A DNA stretch of 64,000 bases, taken from the NCBI RefSeq assembly GCF_000758525.1, contig NZ_CP009241.1:6987501-7051500 (forward strand), in the 5' to 3' direction. Below, one piece after another: positions 28,456 through 37,938 of the stretch. Source of the stretch: Paenibacillus sp. FSL H7-0357. GTDB taxonomy: Bacteria; Bacillota; Bacilli; Paenibacillales; Paenibacillaceae. The first letter of the stretch is position 1. Every line of letters begins with the position of its first letter. The position numbers were made by a program, and so were the translations under genes. The notes below the pieces were generated by a model. It was not told the DNA's origin. It saw nothing but the letters and a program-made list of their open reading frames with translations, and ran no database searches.

Positions 28456-28510
28456 TTAGTGTTAGAATTATCATGAAATATTTAAAAGTGATAGAGGGAG
28501 CGATTGTGAC

Positions 28511-29527
28511 TTGAATAGCAATTATATTATTAGCCCCAACTTAACATTGGTTATACCTTGTTATAATGAAGAAGCTGTTTTACCTGAAACTATAAGACAA
28601 CTTACACTTATTTTAAACAATTTGATTCAAATAAATAAAATTTCTCAAAATAGCAAAATTTTATTTATCGATGACGGAAGCCGAGATAGTACATGGGAGC
28701 TTATTGAGAGTAATAATAAAGTCAATAAATATGTACATGGGTTAAAATTAGCAAAAAATGCTGGTCACCAAAACGCATTATTGGCCGGATTAATATCAGC
28801 CAAAGATTATTCAGATATTATAATTTCGATTGATGCTGATCTTCAAGATGATCTAAATGTAATTCATGAATTTATTAATAAATATGAAGAAGGTTATGAT
28901 GTTGTATATGGCGTGAGAAAAAGTAGATCGACTGACACCTTCTTTAAACGTTCTACTGCTCAAGGTTTTTATAGATTAATGAACTCTATGGGGGTTAATT
29001 TAGTTTTTAATCATGCGGATTATCGTTTGATGAGTAAAAGAGCAGTACAACATCTATCAGAGTTCAAAGAAGTAAACCTTTTTCTAAGAGGGCTGGTACC
29101 TTTAATTGGGTTTAGATCTACTGAGGTATATTATGATAGGAATGAACGCTTTGCAGGAGAATCTAAATATCCCTTAAAAAAAATGCTAGCCTTTGCTTTT
29201 GATGGAATAACCTCATTTAGTGTAACTCCAATACGCTTGATTACTGGACTGGGCTTCATCATATCTTTGTTCAGTATTTTGGTTGCTATATATATCCTTA
29301 TTAGCAAATTTTCCGGAAGCACTACATCTGGTTGGTCCTCGTTAATGATTTCAATCTGGTTTATTGGTGGTGTGCAGTTGGTAGCCTTGGGGTTGATTGG
29401 GGAGTACATCGGAAAGATATACAAAGAGGTCAAAGCTCGCCCTAAGTATATCATTGAAAAACTAACCTTAGAGGTTAAGGACTCTAACCAGAATGAAAGC
29501 AAAGAACTTGCTTCTTTAGCTCGCTAG
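28511..29527 (+). CDS. DPM1/GtrB-like polyprenyl-phosphate glycosyltransferase
   Basis: A 338-residue GT2: LVIPCYNEEAVLPETI, FIDDGSRDSTW, NAGHQNALLAGL, ISIDADLQDD (DxD), YGVRKSRSTD and the FAGESKYPLKKML loop. Two C-terminal TM helices (about 240-265 and 275-300) follow, the layout of GtrB/ArnC enzymes that load a sugar onto undecaprenyl phosphate for use outside the membrane. Start TTG 28511 with GAGGGAG ten bases upstream. Visibly A+T-rich, as are the genes that follow. It may feed a GT-C-like partner such as the convergent multi-TM DUF6056-like protein. Confidence 0.9.
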   Translation: MNSNYIISPNLTLVIPCYNEEAVLPETIRQLTLILNNLIQINKISQNSKILFIDDGSRDSTWELIESNNKVNKYVHGLKLAKNAGHQNALLAGLISAKDYSDIIISIDADLQDDLNVIHEFINKYEEGYDVVYGVRKSRSTDTFFKRSTAQGFYRLMNSMGVNLVFNHADYRLMSKRAVQHLSEFKEVNLFLRGLVPLIGFRSTEVYYDRNERFAGESKYPLKKMLAFAFDGITSFSVTPIRLITGLGFIISLFSILVAIYILISKFSGSTTSGWSSLMISIWFIGGVQLVALGLIGEYIGKIYKEVKARPKYIIEKLTLEVKDSNQNESKELASLAR

Positions 29528-29540
29528 AAATAAATCAATA

Positions 29541-29585
29541 AAAAAATCTCCATGTTTTGAATTTCCTAACATGGAGATTTTTTTA
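29541..29585. terminator. Bidirectional terminator
   Basis: AATCTCCATGTT and AACATGGAGATT form the stem, A run on the left and T run on the right; serves the convergent genes ending at 29527 and 29587. Confidence 0.88.
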
Positions 29586-29586
29586 T

Positions 29587-30930
29587 TTAATACAATATAT
29601 AATACCCCTTAACAATCCAAATCATTAAAAGAGACAAGATGTTAACAGCAGGAAAAGCAAAAATAAATATATACCCAAGTTTATTTTTCAGTTCTATTTT
29701 GTTAAGAACATTAATTGATACAAGCGAGAGTAAAGCAGCGCTTACTGTCAGAGTTCTATTCCCCGAAGCATAAATAGTGGGAGAAAAAAACATAATACAC
29801 ATTGATGCTATTGCGGCTGCTAGGCATAATAGGATAAACCATTTTCTCTCAGAGATCATTATAAGCATTGAAATCAGCAATAGAGAAAAAATCGACCAGA
29901 AAATATACGGAATTAATGCCAAGATAAATTTCGGTTCTATTGTCCAGATATTAATCAGATTATGCCCAAAATGAAAATTCCTGATAGCTTCAAAGTCAAA
30001 CAATACATTATTTGGATTTCCGATTATAAGAACCGAGAATGAAGTTGCAACTAAAACAATAAAGATAAAATTCAGAAGTCGAGTTACGTAAGTTTGCTTC
30101 ACATTCGATTGAAAATTAAATACATAGAGGGTTCCTACAGAAATTAAAAGCAATAACCATTTTAATTCCGTAAAAGCTTTCCCAAAAAACCAAATTACAC
30201 CGAGGTATAAATGATCTTTTAACGACAGTTCATTAAAATTCGGAAACCAAGTGGCCGTCTCGGAAACAAATCTGCTACTATTTCCGGGAGCCTTAATGGA
30301 GATGATAGTACCAACCAAAAAAATAACTGTTAGAAAAATCAATCTAATACTATATTTCTTAGTTTTAATAAAATATGTCGTTATAGAAACCAACCCAAAA
30401 CTAACCATACATAAGGCAGCTTGTTCATTAGCAAACACTGCTAAGAGACCTGTTAATAATGAGAGCAAAATGCGTCTGTTACTGGTATCGTAATTATTTC
30501 TAAATGTGTAGTCTGCAAAAGGTATCATTGCAAATAGTCCCATCGCTATTGACCATAAATAAATCATTGAGCCAGTAATCCAAAAGACACCCGAACTAAG
30601 AATGCTTTGGCTGAAGTAACCCATAATGCACAAAGCAACAATAAAATATCTTAACGAATTCTTTTCTCTAATTATTCTAACTAACGAATAGGCTACAAGC
30701 ATAATAAATCCAGCATTAATGAACTTCCAGAGCCAAACTTTCCCCCCAAGAAAGAAATAGAAAAAAAGTTCACCTGACATTCTTCCAGTCCAACCGTTAT
30801 ATCGCATGCTTAAATACTCTGTAAGTGAATACTGGCTTGACATTCCACTAAAAAGAGTATCATCACCAGGCGCGATTTTTATTATGAAATGAAAAAAGTA
30901 AATTACAAAGTAGATCAGTAAATATTTCAT
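29587..30930 (-). CDS. Multi-TM membrane protein, DUF6056-like
   Basis: About 447 residues with some 11-12 TM helices and a conserved-looking first outer loop, APGDDTLFSG ... MRYNGWTGRMSGELF. The acidic GDD after TM1 is reminiscent of GT-C transferases and of DUF6056 proteins in polysaccharide loci; assignment is by pattern. Start is uncertain: ATG 30930 has no ribosome binding site, whereas GGGGGAG lies five bases before an in-frame ATT (codon at 30952-30954). It is the last gene of the Wzm-Wzt operon, 12 bases from the previous stop at the longest reading. Confidence 0.75.
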   Translation of the reverse strand: MKYLLIYFVIYFFHFIIKIAPGDDTLFSGMSSQYSLTEYLSMRYNGWTGRMSGELFFYFFLGGKVWLWKFINAGFIMLVAYSLVRIIREKNSLRYFIVALCIMGYFSQSILSSGVFWITGSMIYLWSIAMGLFAMIPFADYTFRNNYDTSNRRILLSLLTGLLAVFANEQAALCMVSFGLVSITTYFIKTKKYSIRLIFLTVIFLVGTIISIKAPGNSSRFVSETATWFPNFNELSLKDHLYLGVIWFFGKAFTELKWLLLLISVGTLYVFNFQSNVKQTYVTRLLNFIFIVLVATSFSVLIIGNPNNVLFDFEAIRNFHFGHNLINIWTIEPKFILALIPYIFWSIFSLLLISMLIMISERKWFILLCLAAAIASMCIMFFSPTIYASGNRTLTVSAALLSLVSINVLNKIELKNKLGYIFIFAFPAVNILSLLMIWIVKGYYILY

Positions 30931-30993
30931 TATTACATTAATATGTATTTTAATACTATCTCCCCCTTTACTTAACCACAATTATCGAATCAG

Positions 30994-31914
30994 TTATATA
31001 TATCCAACCATTACCAACATTTTGAATAACATATTTCCCAAAAAATTTTGTCTGTACAATTTACTTCTTTTTAAAAAGACTAACTTCTGTACAAGAGATT
31101 CTCTTTCATCTAAAAATAAGCGTAGTTGTTCTTTGTTTCCCCCTGAAATCTTATCTCCATAACATTTCCAAAACTCCAAGGCCTGTTTATACAACAACCG
31201 TCGCCCTCTGTTCTCAGAGAAGCTCATAAATTTCCTAAGTAATATATCCAGGAAAGTTTTGTTGCCCCCTACAACATTCGATTCATGCTGTCTGTAAAGT
31301 ATAGTTGGATCGGATTCATAAATAATCTCACCAAAAGCAGAGATAAATAAATAAATCCACCAATCATGCATAATGATATTTTCGTTGTCGGGCACGCATT
31401 TAATTAACCCATCTCTAGCTTTTCTGTTAATAGTAATGGTTGCACCGACAACAACATTCTCCACCAATGCATTATAAAAACCAAGAGCTTTTCCAGGCCG
31501 CTGCGGCCACACTTTAATTTCCTTTAATTTTGAATCAGTCAATTGAGTAGCAGAACAAAATAACAGGGGTTTATTGTTATTTTGTTCCATTAATTTCAAT
31601 ATAGAAACTTCAACCTTAGTTTTCTTCCATATATCATCTTGGTCGCAAAAAGAATAATATTGCGCATCTGTTCTGGCTTCTCTCAAAAGCTCAAAAAAAC
31701 TATTTATAACTCCAATGTTTTTGCCTCTTATTAATCTTATTTGTGATGGATATCTAGACATATACATCTCAATAATATCGAGTGTTCCATCATTTGAGCC
31801 ATCGTCTCGAATAAGAATATCCAGATCACTATAAGACTGAGACAATAAACTATCAATTTGTTGAGAAATATATTTCTCACCATTGTATGTTGATAATAGA
31901 ATTTGGACAGTCAT
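30994..31914 (-). CDS. Glycosyltransferase family 2, rhamnosyltransferase-like
   Basis: A 306-residue GT2: QILLSTYNGEKYISQQIDSLLSQ, LIRDDGSNDGTLDII, YSFCDQDDIWK (DxD) and MHDWWIYLFISAFGEI. This pattern is common in rhamnosyltransferases of surface-glycan loci. ATG 31914 has AAGGCGG seven bases upstream. A+T-rich; in the operon running from wzm to the DUF6056-like gene. Confidence 0.88.
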   Translation of the reverse strand: MTVQILLSTYNGEKYISQQIDSLLSQSYSDLDILIRDDGSNDGTLDIIEMYMSRYPSQIRLIRGKNIGVINSFFELLREARTDAQYYSFCDQDDIWKKTKVEVSILKLMEQNNNKPLLFCSATQLTDSKLKEIKVWPQRPGKALGFYNALVENVVVGATITINRKARDGLIKCVPDNENIIMHDWWIYLFISAFGEIIYESDPTILYRQHESNVVGGNKTFLDILLRKFMSFSENRGRRLLYKQALEFWKCYGDKISGGNKEQLRLFLDERESLVQKLVFLKRSKLYRQNFLGNMLFKMLVMVGYI

Positions 31915-31964
31915 CTATATACCGCCTTTGCCACTAACAATATCCTCGGTAGACATTTTACATT

Positions 31965-34280
31965 CTACCTGAGACGGTTCTTGACTCTCAATATGAGATG
32001 TATTCCTTTTTTGCCCAATTTCAAAATAAAATGATCTCGACTTCTTAATACATTTAGCACTTTCCAACCAATTGTAGATTTCACGGCCTCTAGTTCGTTT
32101 TCCAATTTCTGAACATGGGAATTGTATTCATTTAATGATACTGAACTATCATTAACTGGATGATAATATTTCAATCCTTCTAAAACCGTTCTATTATCCA
32201 GAGCATTCATTGATAACAAGGGTTTAGAGACAAGAAATTTATTATATATTTCAATATAATCAAGAACCATCTTCTCTTTAGTTTTCACTTTATTTCCTAT
32301 TATATTTTCTACCTTTTTATGATATTCTTTCATCTCTCCTTCAATGATATATTTCAATTTGTCCATTACATCATTTACATCATTCGTCTCAGTCACCCAT
32401 CCTCCACCAATTAGCTCAACTCTTTCTTTCAGTGCGCCAAAAGGTGTAACTAATACGGGTATATTGTGTGCCCAAGCTTCAGTAAGCGTATATGAATAGG
32501 TTTCTGGCCATGGAGACAACAAGCAAACCAGGTCTATTTCATTTTTTTCAATTAGCTCTTTCAAGTCCTCTCTTTTATACCGTCCATACTTTTGTACATT
32601 AGACTGATTAAGCAAATTCAGTTTTTGATCACCTAATCCACCAATAAGATGCCAATTAACATTACTTTTCGGAAATTTAGTAATCACACTGTAAATCAGA
32701 TCACTGCCTTTGTTAGGAGAAAGCCCTCCTATAAAAGCAATATTCCAGTTTCTATTCTCTTTGGTTCTTAGAATAGCATCATAATCAGGAAGAGCTATTC
32801 CATGTTCAATGGCAATAATTTTACCGTTAACCTCACCAAATTCTTCTTCAAACATTGCCTTAGTGGAGTTAGATGGAGTTATAAACAAATCTACATTTGA
32901 CATCATTGCTGTAGCTTCAGCCTTCCACTTGTTAATAAAAGTAGAATGAAATCCATATGTCTCTCTCAGGCAAGCATTGCATTTTTGTTCCGATCTCATG
33001 TCTTTACAATAAACATTATTCACATCCAGTAAATTAACTCTAGGACAAAACAAATAAAAATCATGTAGTGTAAAGATTGTCTTTATCCCATTTTTTTTGG
33101 CGACATACGGGATATCAAATGAATGTCTAATTAGATGGTGAATATGCACTAAATTTATCTCAAAGGTATTCATTATCTTTTCTACAATTTCACTATATTC
33201 TTGATGATGAAAATGTTGAAGTCCTATTGGTTCTTCTAGAGGGAAATGGTATTTAGCCAACACCTCACCTTGAAAATATTGCTTCAACACGACTTCTTGA
33301 CCATTTGTAACTAATACATATATAAAGTAATCTTTGATACCATCAACAATATCTTTTACGTGGTACTCGGTCCCGCCTATAGGCTGAGTGTAGCTTTCAT
33401 CAAAAAAATTATGCAAAACAAATAACAAATTCCCTTTCGATTTATAAGAGTCAACGTAACTCGAAAGTCTAAATCTAATGTTATCTTGTATCTCTTTCAA
33501 CGGATTTTTAACTATAAAATCATGTATTCTTTTATCATAATACGGGTACAAAGTATTTAACGTCTTCAAGTTTTTCTTTAGCAATTCAAGCTTCTCGCCT
33601 TGAAATGACATAGAGCCTTTATGATAGATAAAGGTATGGTCATCTAGAATGTTTTTATATCCATGTTCAATGACCCTACAACAAAAATCGTTTTCCTCAC
33701 CGTAGCCTTTTCCAAAGTTTTCTTGGTCAAAGAGTCCTATCTCATTTATTATGTTTCTCTTAATATACATACAAAATCCTACTGCAGTAGGGATTTCACG
33801 GAATTTTTCCAAAGAAATATTTTCTATATAATGAGCAAATGAATCTATATCATATCCTGCAGGTATATGGTTATCTTCTAAAAATGTCGGAACAGAACAT
33901 ATGCTTCCGTTATTCGTAAGAGGAGTTACTGTAGCAATAGAGTGATCAAGGTATGCAACTCTCTTCATCTTTTCCAGCCATTTTTCTGTAACAATCGTGT
34001 CACTATTCAACAGCACCACATCATGTTGAGAGTAGCTCATTCCTCTGTTAACAGTTCCCACAAATCCAAGGTTCTTTTCATTTTGGAGAATCACAATACT
34101 TGGATTATCAATTTCGTCCAAAAACGCAGATACTCCTGGATCAGGACTACAATCATTAATAATAATAATTCTGTTATTTGAAAGATCAGTGTGTTGTATT
34201 AGAGAGTCTAGACAATTCTTCAGTTCCTCAGGTGCATTATAAACCGGGATTATAATGTCACAGTTAATTATATCTTTCAT
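31965..34280 (-). CDS. Two-domain glycosyltransferase (GT2 + GT4)
   Basis: A 771-residue fusion. The N-terminal GT2 domain (about 1-260) has IIPVYNAPEELKNCLDSL, IINDCSPDPGV, NLGFVGTVNRGM, LLNSDTIV and GYGEENDFCCRVIEHG. The C-terminal GT4 domain (about 290-690) has GGTEYHVKDIVDGI, HIHHLIRHSFDIPYVAK, IAFIGGLSPNKGSDLIYSVI and TLTEAWAHNIPVLVTPFG (UDP/NDP-sugar loop). The last 45 residues are a short coiled coil then a basic tail with the STIGWKVLNVLR motif, also seen (SFSWRSTAFFRKM) at the end of the methyltransferase next door. Probably adds two residues of the repeat or adaptor. ATG 34280 with AAGGGG about twelve bases upstream. Confidence 0.9.
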   Translation of the reverse strand: MKDIINCDIIIPVYNAPEELKNCLDSLIQHTDLSNNRIIIINDCSPDPGVSAFLDEIDNPSIVILQNEKNLGFVGTVNRGMSYSQHDVVLLNSDTIVTEKWLEKMKRVAYLDHSIATVTPLTNNGSICSVPTFLEDNHIPAGYDIDSFAHYIENISLEKFREIPTAVGFCMYIKRNIINEIGLFDQENFGKGYGEENDFCCRVIEHGYKNILDDHTFIYHKGSMSFQGEKLELLKKNLKTLNTLYPYYDKRIHDFIVKNPLKEIQDNIRFRLSSYVDSYKSKGNLLFVLHNFFDESYTQPIGGTEYHVKDIVDGIKDYFIYVLVTNGQEVVLKQYFQGEVLAKYHFPLEEPIGLQHFHHQEYSEIVEKIMNTFEINLVHIHHLIRHSFDIPYVAKKNGIKTIFTLHDFYLFCPRVNLLDVNNVYCKDMRSEQKCNACLRETYGFHSTFINKWKAEATAMMSNVDLFITPSNSTKAMFEEEFGEVNGKIIAIEHGIALPDYDAILRTKENRNWNIAFIGGLSPNKGSDLIYSVITKFPKSNVNWHLIGGLGDQKLNLLNQSNVQKYGRYKREDLKELIEKNEIDLVCLLSPWPETYSYTLTEAWAHNIPVLVTPFGALKERVELIGGGWVTETNDVNDVMDKLKYIIEGEMKEYHKKVENIIGNKVKTKEKMVLDYIEIYNKFLVSKPLLSMNALDNRTVLEGLKYYHPVNDSSVSLNEYNSHVQKLENELEAVKSTIGWKVLNVLRSRDHFILKLGKKGIHLILRVKNRLR

Positions 34281-34296
34281 CTATAACCAATACCCC

Positions 34297-35826
34297 TTAC
34301 TTCCCTCTGATTTTATTCGCCATTTTTCTAAAAAAAGCAGTGCTTCGCCATGAAAAGGAATACTTCATCAAGCTAATTTCTTTTCTCAACTCTTCTATTA
34401 AGATTTCTTTGTCTCTAAGATTCGAAATATATTCAAGAGATTTTTCTTCATTTTGTTTAATAATAGTTTTATGATTTTCATCTAACAACTTATATGTTTC
34501 TTTTAACTCTGCGAACTGGTTATTTAAATCACTGTATGTTTCATTCCAGGCCATATTCTTATCAAGAAGTTCTTTCTCCCTAGCCAATAATACATTAGTT
34601 TCTTCACTATACGTTTGATTTTCTTTAGATAAATTCACTATTTCCAGTTCATTATCTTTCATTTCATGCGATAGTTTAGTTATTATTTCTTCAATCGAAT
34701 TATTAATTTGCATTTCTACTTCGAGGATATATTTTAAGTTTCCATTTAAACTAATACCTTCGATATATATTGAAGGATCATTATTAGTTGCGAAGAAACG
34801 AAAATCGCGCTCATCAGCTAATTTATATATATTATTTAAAGGTTTTAATTGGGATGTGATTTTTGTGTTATCCGGATTCACTTCTCTTCTAGTCCCCGAT
34901 GAAGTGATTTCAAAAAGTTTAACCCCTCTAATTGCTCCATAGACCGGAGTATTCGCAGGATCTAACCGCAAGTTCCCCTTAACCCCTAAGGGGATGTCAA
35001 AAGAGTATGTCTTAAAGTCATTATTAAAGACCACTGGGACTTGAATTGACGACAATTCATTAAATGAACTATCTTCGCCCCAATATAATTGACAATGATC
35101 TAGATCTAGATAATTAATATGCTGTCTATAGGTAAAGTCTAGAGGATTTTCATCTGATTTCTTCTTCCTAGACATAGTCACAAACTGATAAACATCTCCA
35201 TCCAGCCTATTTTCCAAATAGTGTTGGACCAATATAGGGAAATCACTATATTTTTGTTGAAATTCAGTAGTTTCAGGTCTCCTCATAGTTGTGAGCCATT
35301 CGGATGGTTCAAGTCCGCAATCATCTAATAATTCCAACAAACTCTTCCTCGTAAAAAAATGTACATGAGTGTCATCCAATAATCCCGTAGAACGATAATC
35401 AAATCTCCCTTGCATTAATTCCATTATAATGGCATTGTGAGAAATATTCGGGACTGAAGTTAATACAATTCCATCGTTATTCAAAAGAGAAGTTGCCTGC
35501 TTCAGAATAACTTCAGGATTTCTCAAATGTTCCAAAACATCAGCAAACAAAATAAAATCAAACGTAAATTCACTAATTTTTTGAAACCAGGGATCATTTT
35601 CAATATCTGCTACTATCATTAAATCAGCATATTTCCTGGCCTTTTCGGCAGCTTCCGCATCAATTTCAATGCAGACAATTTCACAACCGAGTTCCTCTTT
35701 CATATATTTTGTCATATAACCTGAAGCAGAGCCGAACTCTAAGACTTTAGAATTACGCTTAATTTTGTTTAGTATCAAAGAATGGGAGGTACCCACAGAA
35801 ATGTCCAAATCAACATTATATTTCAC
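34297..35826 (-). CDS. SAM-dependent methyltransferase with long coiled coil (possible chain terminator)
   Basis: A 509-residue protein in four parts. Residues 1-225 are a class I methyltransferase: EFGSASGYMTKYM SAM loop, CIEIDAEAAEKA, FILFADVLEHLRNPE and SVPNISHNAIIMELMQGRFDY. Residues about 230-375 look like a beta-rich domain of unknown type. About 375-487 is a heptad-bearing, Glu/Lys/Leu-rich coiled coil. The C-terminus (SFSWRSTAFFRKMANKIRGK) is basic and amphipathic, possibly membrane-binding. GTG 35826 has AGGAGG eight bases upstream and overlaps the Wzt stop by 11 bases. The plan resembles WbdD of E. coli O8/O9a, whose methyltransferase/coiled coil sets glycan length; this is an analogy. 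Confidence 0.82.
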   Translation of the reverse strand: MKYNVDLDISVGTSHSLILNKIKRNSKVLEFGSASGYMTKYMKEELGCEIVCIEIDAEAAEKARKYADLMIVADIENDPWFQKISEFTFDFILFADVLEHLRNPEVILKQATSLLNNDGIVLTSVPNISHNAIIMELMQGRFDYRSTGLLDDTHVHFFTRKSLLELLDDCGLEPSEWLTTMRRPETTEFQQKYSDFPILVQHYLENRLDGDVYQFVTMSRKKKSDENPLDFTYRQHINYLDLDHCQLYWGEDSSFNELSSIQVPVVFNNDFKTYSFDIPLGVKGNLRLDPANTPVYGAIRGVKLFEITSSGTRREVNPDNTKITSQLKPLNNIYKLADERDFRFFATNNDPSIYIEGISLNGNLKYILEVEMQINNSIEEIITKLSHEMKDNELEIVNLSKENQTYSEETNVLLAREKELLDKNMAWNETYSDLNNQFAELKETYKLLDENHKTIIKQNEEKSLEYISNLRDKEILIEELRKEISLMKYSFSWRSTAFFRKMANKIRGK

Positions 35827-37039
35827 TACCCGCGCCTCCTGAAATCCAACTGTGATCCAAATGAATTATTCCTTCGGCAATATAATCTGCAGATTGAATA
35901 CTAAAAGAATTAATTTTTGTTTTATAATCAAGTCTCACTAATCCAGCACTTTCAAAAAAACCCACATCAATATAATAGGTACCAGGTAATAAATTCAACT
36001 GGTCATATTTACAGACTAATGTATAGTTTCCGGGCAATGAAGGTAGTGAATAATCATCTAGTTTGGTATTAACTCCACAGATGTAAGCATCTCTTTGGTC
36101 AGTAACAGCAACTCCACCAACAATTCCTTTTAATTTTGTTTTAAGCGTGTACTCAATTTCAACGTATACATCTTCCTTAAAAGAAAATGTTTCTTTGGCT
36201 TTGCCGGAACCATCTTTGGTACATATATTGTTGATTAATAAAACTTTTTTCTCTTGTTCACTTGAATCTAGTACTTTTTCTTCTGCAACCGGTTCGCTCT
36301 TTGTTCTCATGAAGATTTCGTATTCATTTGTTACTGATAATACATCACCGTATCTATATATCCTTCCGTCTTTCATCCAAATAACTTCATCGCAGAAATT
36401 TTTCACGGAATAAGTATCGTGACTAACAAATAAAATTGTTTTTCCTTCTTCTTTAAATTTCTTCATTTTATCCATGCATTTTAATTGAAACTGCATATCT
36501 CCAACTGCTAATGCCTCATCGATAATCAATATATCCGGATCCACATTGACGGCACAAGCGAATGCAAGTCTAACATACATACCTGAAGAATACAGTTTTA
36601 CTGGCTGATCAATAAATTCCCCTATCTCAGCAAATTGTTCTATAACAGGCATTCTTTCTTTCATTTCTTTCTCTGACAAACCCATTATGCTTCCATTAAG
36701 ATAAACATTTTCTCTACCTGTAAACTCTGGATTAAAGCCACTTCCTAATTCAAGTAATGCTGCAATTCTGCCTTTTATATTTAGTGTGCCTGATGATGCC
36801 TGGAGAGTACCCGCAATAATTTGTAGTAATGTACTTTTCCCAGATCCATTCCGCCCTATTATTCCCAACGTTGTTCCAGATGACACGCTAAATGAAACAT
36901 CATTTAGCGCCCAAAATTCTCTATATAGCTTTTTTCTATTTTTATAGAAAAATTGTTTCAACCTGTCTTGAGGTTTGTCGTACATCTTATACATCTTCGA
37001 TATATTATTGATAGTTATTGATTTATTATTATAGGACAT
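35816..37039 (-). CDS. wzt: Wzt: polysaccharide ABC exporter ATPase with C-terminal extension
   Basis: About 407 residues. The ATPase half has [16 protein letters not shown] (Walker A), the Wzt/TagH-type ALLELGSGFNPEFTGREN segment, KLYSSGMYVRLAFA signature, ILIIDEALAVGD (Walker B) and LFVSHD. After about 245 comes a beta-sheet-like C-terminal domain, in the position of Wzt-C modules that bind the finished glycan terminus. ATG 37037-37039 lies eight bases after AAGGTGG; a GTG four codons upstream is inside that site. Overlaps wzm by 11 bases and the methyltransferase by 11. Confidence 0.93.
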   Translation of the reverse strand: MSYNNKSITINNISKMYKMYDKPQDRLKQFFYKNRKKLYREFWALNDVSFSVSSGTTLGIIGRNGSGKSTLLQIIAGTLQASSGTLNIKGRIAALLELGSGFNPEFTGRENVYLNGSIMGLSEKEMKERMPVIEQFAEIGEFIDQPVKLYSSGMYVRLAFACAVNVDPDILIIDEALAVGDMQFQLKCMDKMKKFKEEGKTILFVSHDTYSVKNFCDEVIWMKDGRIYRYGDVLSVTNEYEIFMRTKSEPVAEEKVLDSSEQEKKVLLINNICTKDGSGKAKETFSFKEDVYVEIEYTLKTKLKGIVGGVAVTDQRDAYICGVNTKLDDYSLPSLPGNYTLVCKYDQLNLLPGTYYIDVGFFESAGLVRLDYKTKINSFSIQSADYIAEGIIHLDHSWISGGAGSEI

Positions 37040-37808
37040 CTGCAAATCCACCTTTTGTTTTTTTAAACCAATAGTATCCTAATAAACAAAAAACGATCCC
37101 AATCAACGTTCCATAGCCGAGCCATACAAAATCTGGTCGAACACCCCAAATCAGAACGTTACGCATATCTTCAACTGTAAAGCTAATGGGATTTAAGTTG
37201 TATAAAAACCTTAGTTCCTTAGGAACTGAAGAAACCGGGTAAAATATAGGACTCAAAAACATTAATGCACTAGTTAAAACATTCACAACATAACTTACAT
37301 CTCTTACATAAGTACCCAATGATGCCAGGAACCAACTTAATCCTGTAGCAAAAAGGATAATAGGCAGACAAACGAGGGGGAGATAGAGCGCCGTTATATG
37401 TATACCTCCTCCAAAAAAAGCAAGTCCAATAAATAAAATAATAAAACTAATAAGCATATGCACTATAGAAGACAACACTATCGAAACTGGAAGTAAGTGT
37501 AATGGAAATATTACTTTTTTCACATAATTACTATTACCTATAATCAATGTTGGTGAACGATTAATAACTTCTGAAAAAAAGTTAAAAATCGTCATTCCGC
37601 TAAAAATAATCAATGCAAATTGAAGGTGATTATTTGACTGAACATTCCAACGAGCTTCAAATACCACACTAAAAACAAACGTATATATCGCCAGTAACAT
37701 AATTGGGATTACCACTGACCATAATATACCTAGTGATGAACCTTTATATTTCGCTAAAACATCTCTTTTAACCAATTGCTTTAGTAAGTTTAAATTGCTA
37801 GAAAACAT
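37029..37808 (-). CDS. wzm: Wzm: polysaccharide ABC-2 type permease
   Basis: A 259-residue six-TM permease: LLKQLVKRDVLAKYKGSSLGILW amphipathic start, the ABC-2 core with FFSEVINRSPTLI, SNYVKKVIFPLHLLP, YVRDVSYVVNVL and FLSPIFYPVSSVP. It moves undecaprenyl-linked glycan across the membrane with Wzt. ATG 37808 has AGGGAG nine bases upstream. First gene of the minus-strand A+T-rich operon, divergent from the Wzy-like gene. Confidence 0.93.
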   Translation of the reverse strand: MFSSNLNLLKQLVKRDVLAKYKGSSLGILWSVVIPIMLLAIYTFVFSVVFEARWNVQSNNHLQFALIIFSGMTIFNFFSEVINRSPTLIIGNSNYVKKVIFPLHLLPVSIVLSSIVHMLISFIILFIGLAFFGGGIHITALYLPLVCLPIILFATGLSWFLASLGTYVRDVSYVVNVLTSALMFLSPIFYPVSSVPKELRFLYNLNPISFTVEDMRNVLIWGVRPDFVWLGYGTLIGIVFCLLGYYWFKKTKGGFADVL

Positions 37809-37896
37809 TTCATTTTACTCCCTTTCTAAATTAAAGCTACTTTGAAATCAAATAACAATATTTATTCTAAATTACTGGCCCCCCAAACGCTCAATA

Positions 37897-37905
37897 TGCT
37901 AGAAT
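37897..37905 (+). promoter_or_regulatory. Extended -10 promoter for the Wzy-like gene
   Basis: TGC-TAGAAT 33 bases before the GTG start; no obvious -35. Confidence 0.45.
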
Positions 37906-37938
37906 ATCCACGTACCTACAGAAAAAGGAGATTAAAAC

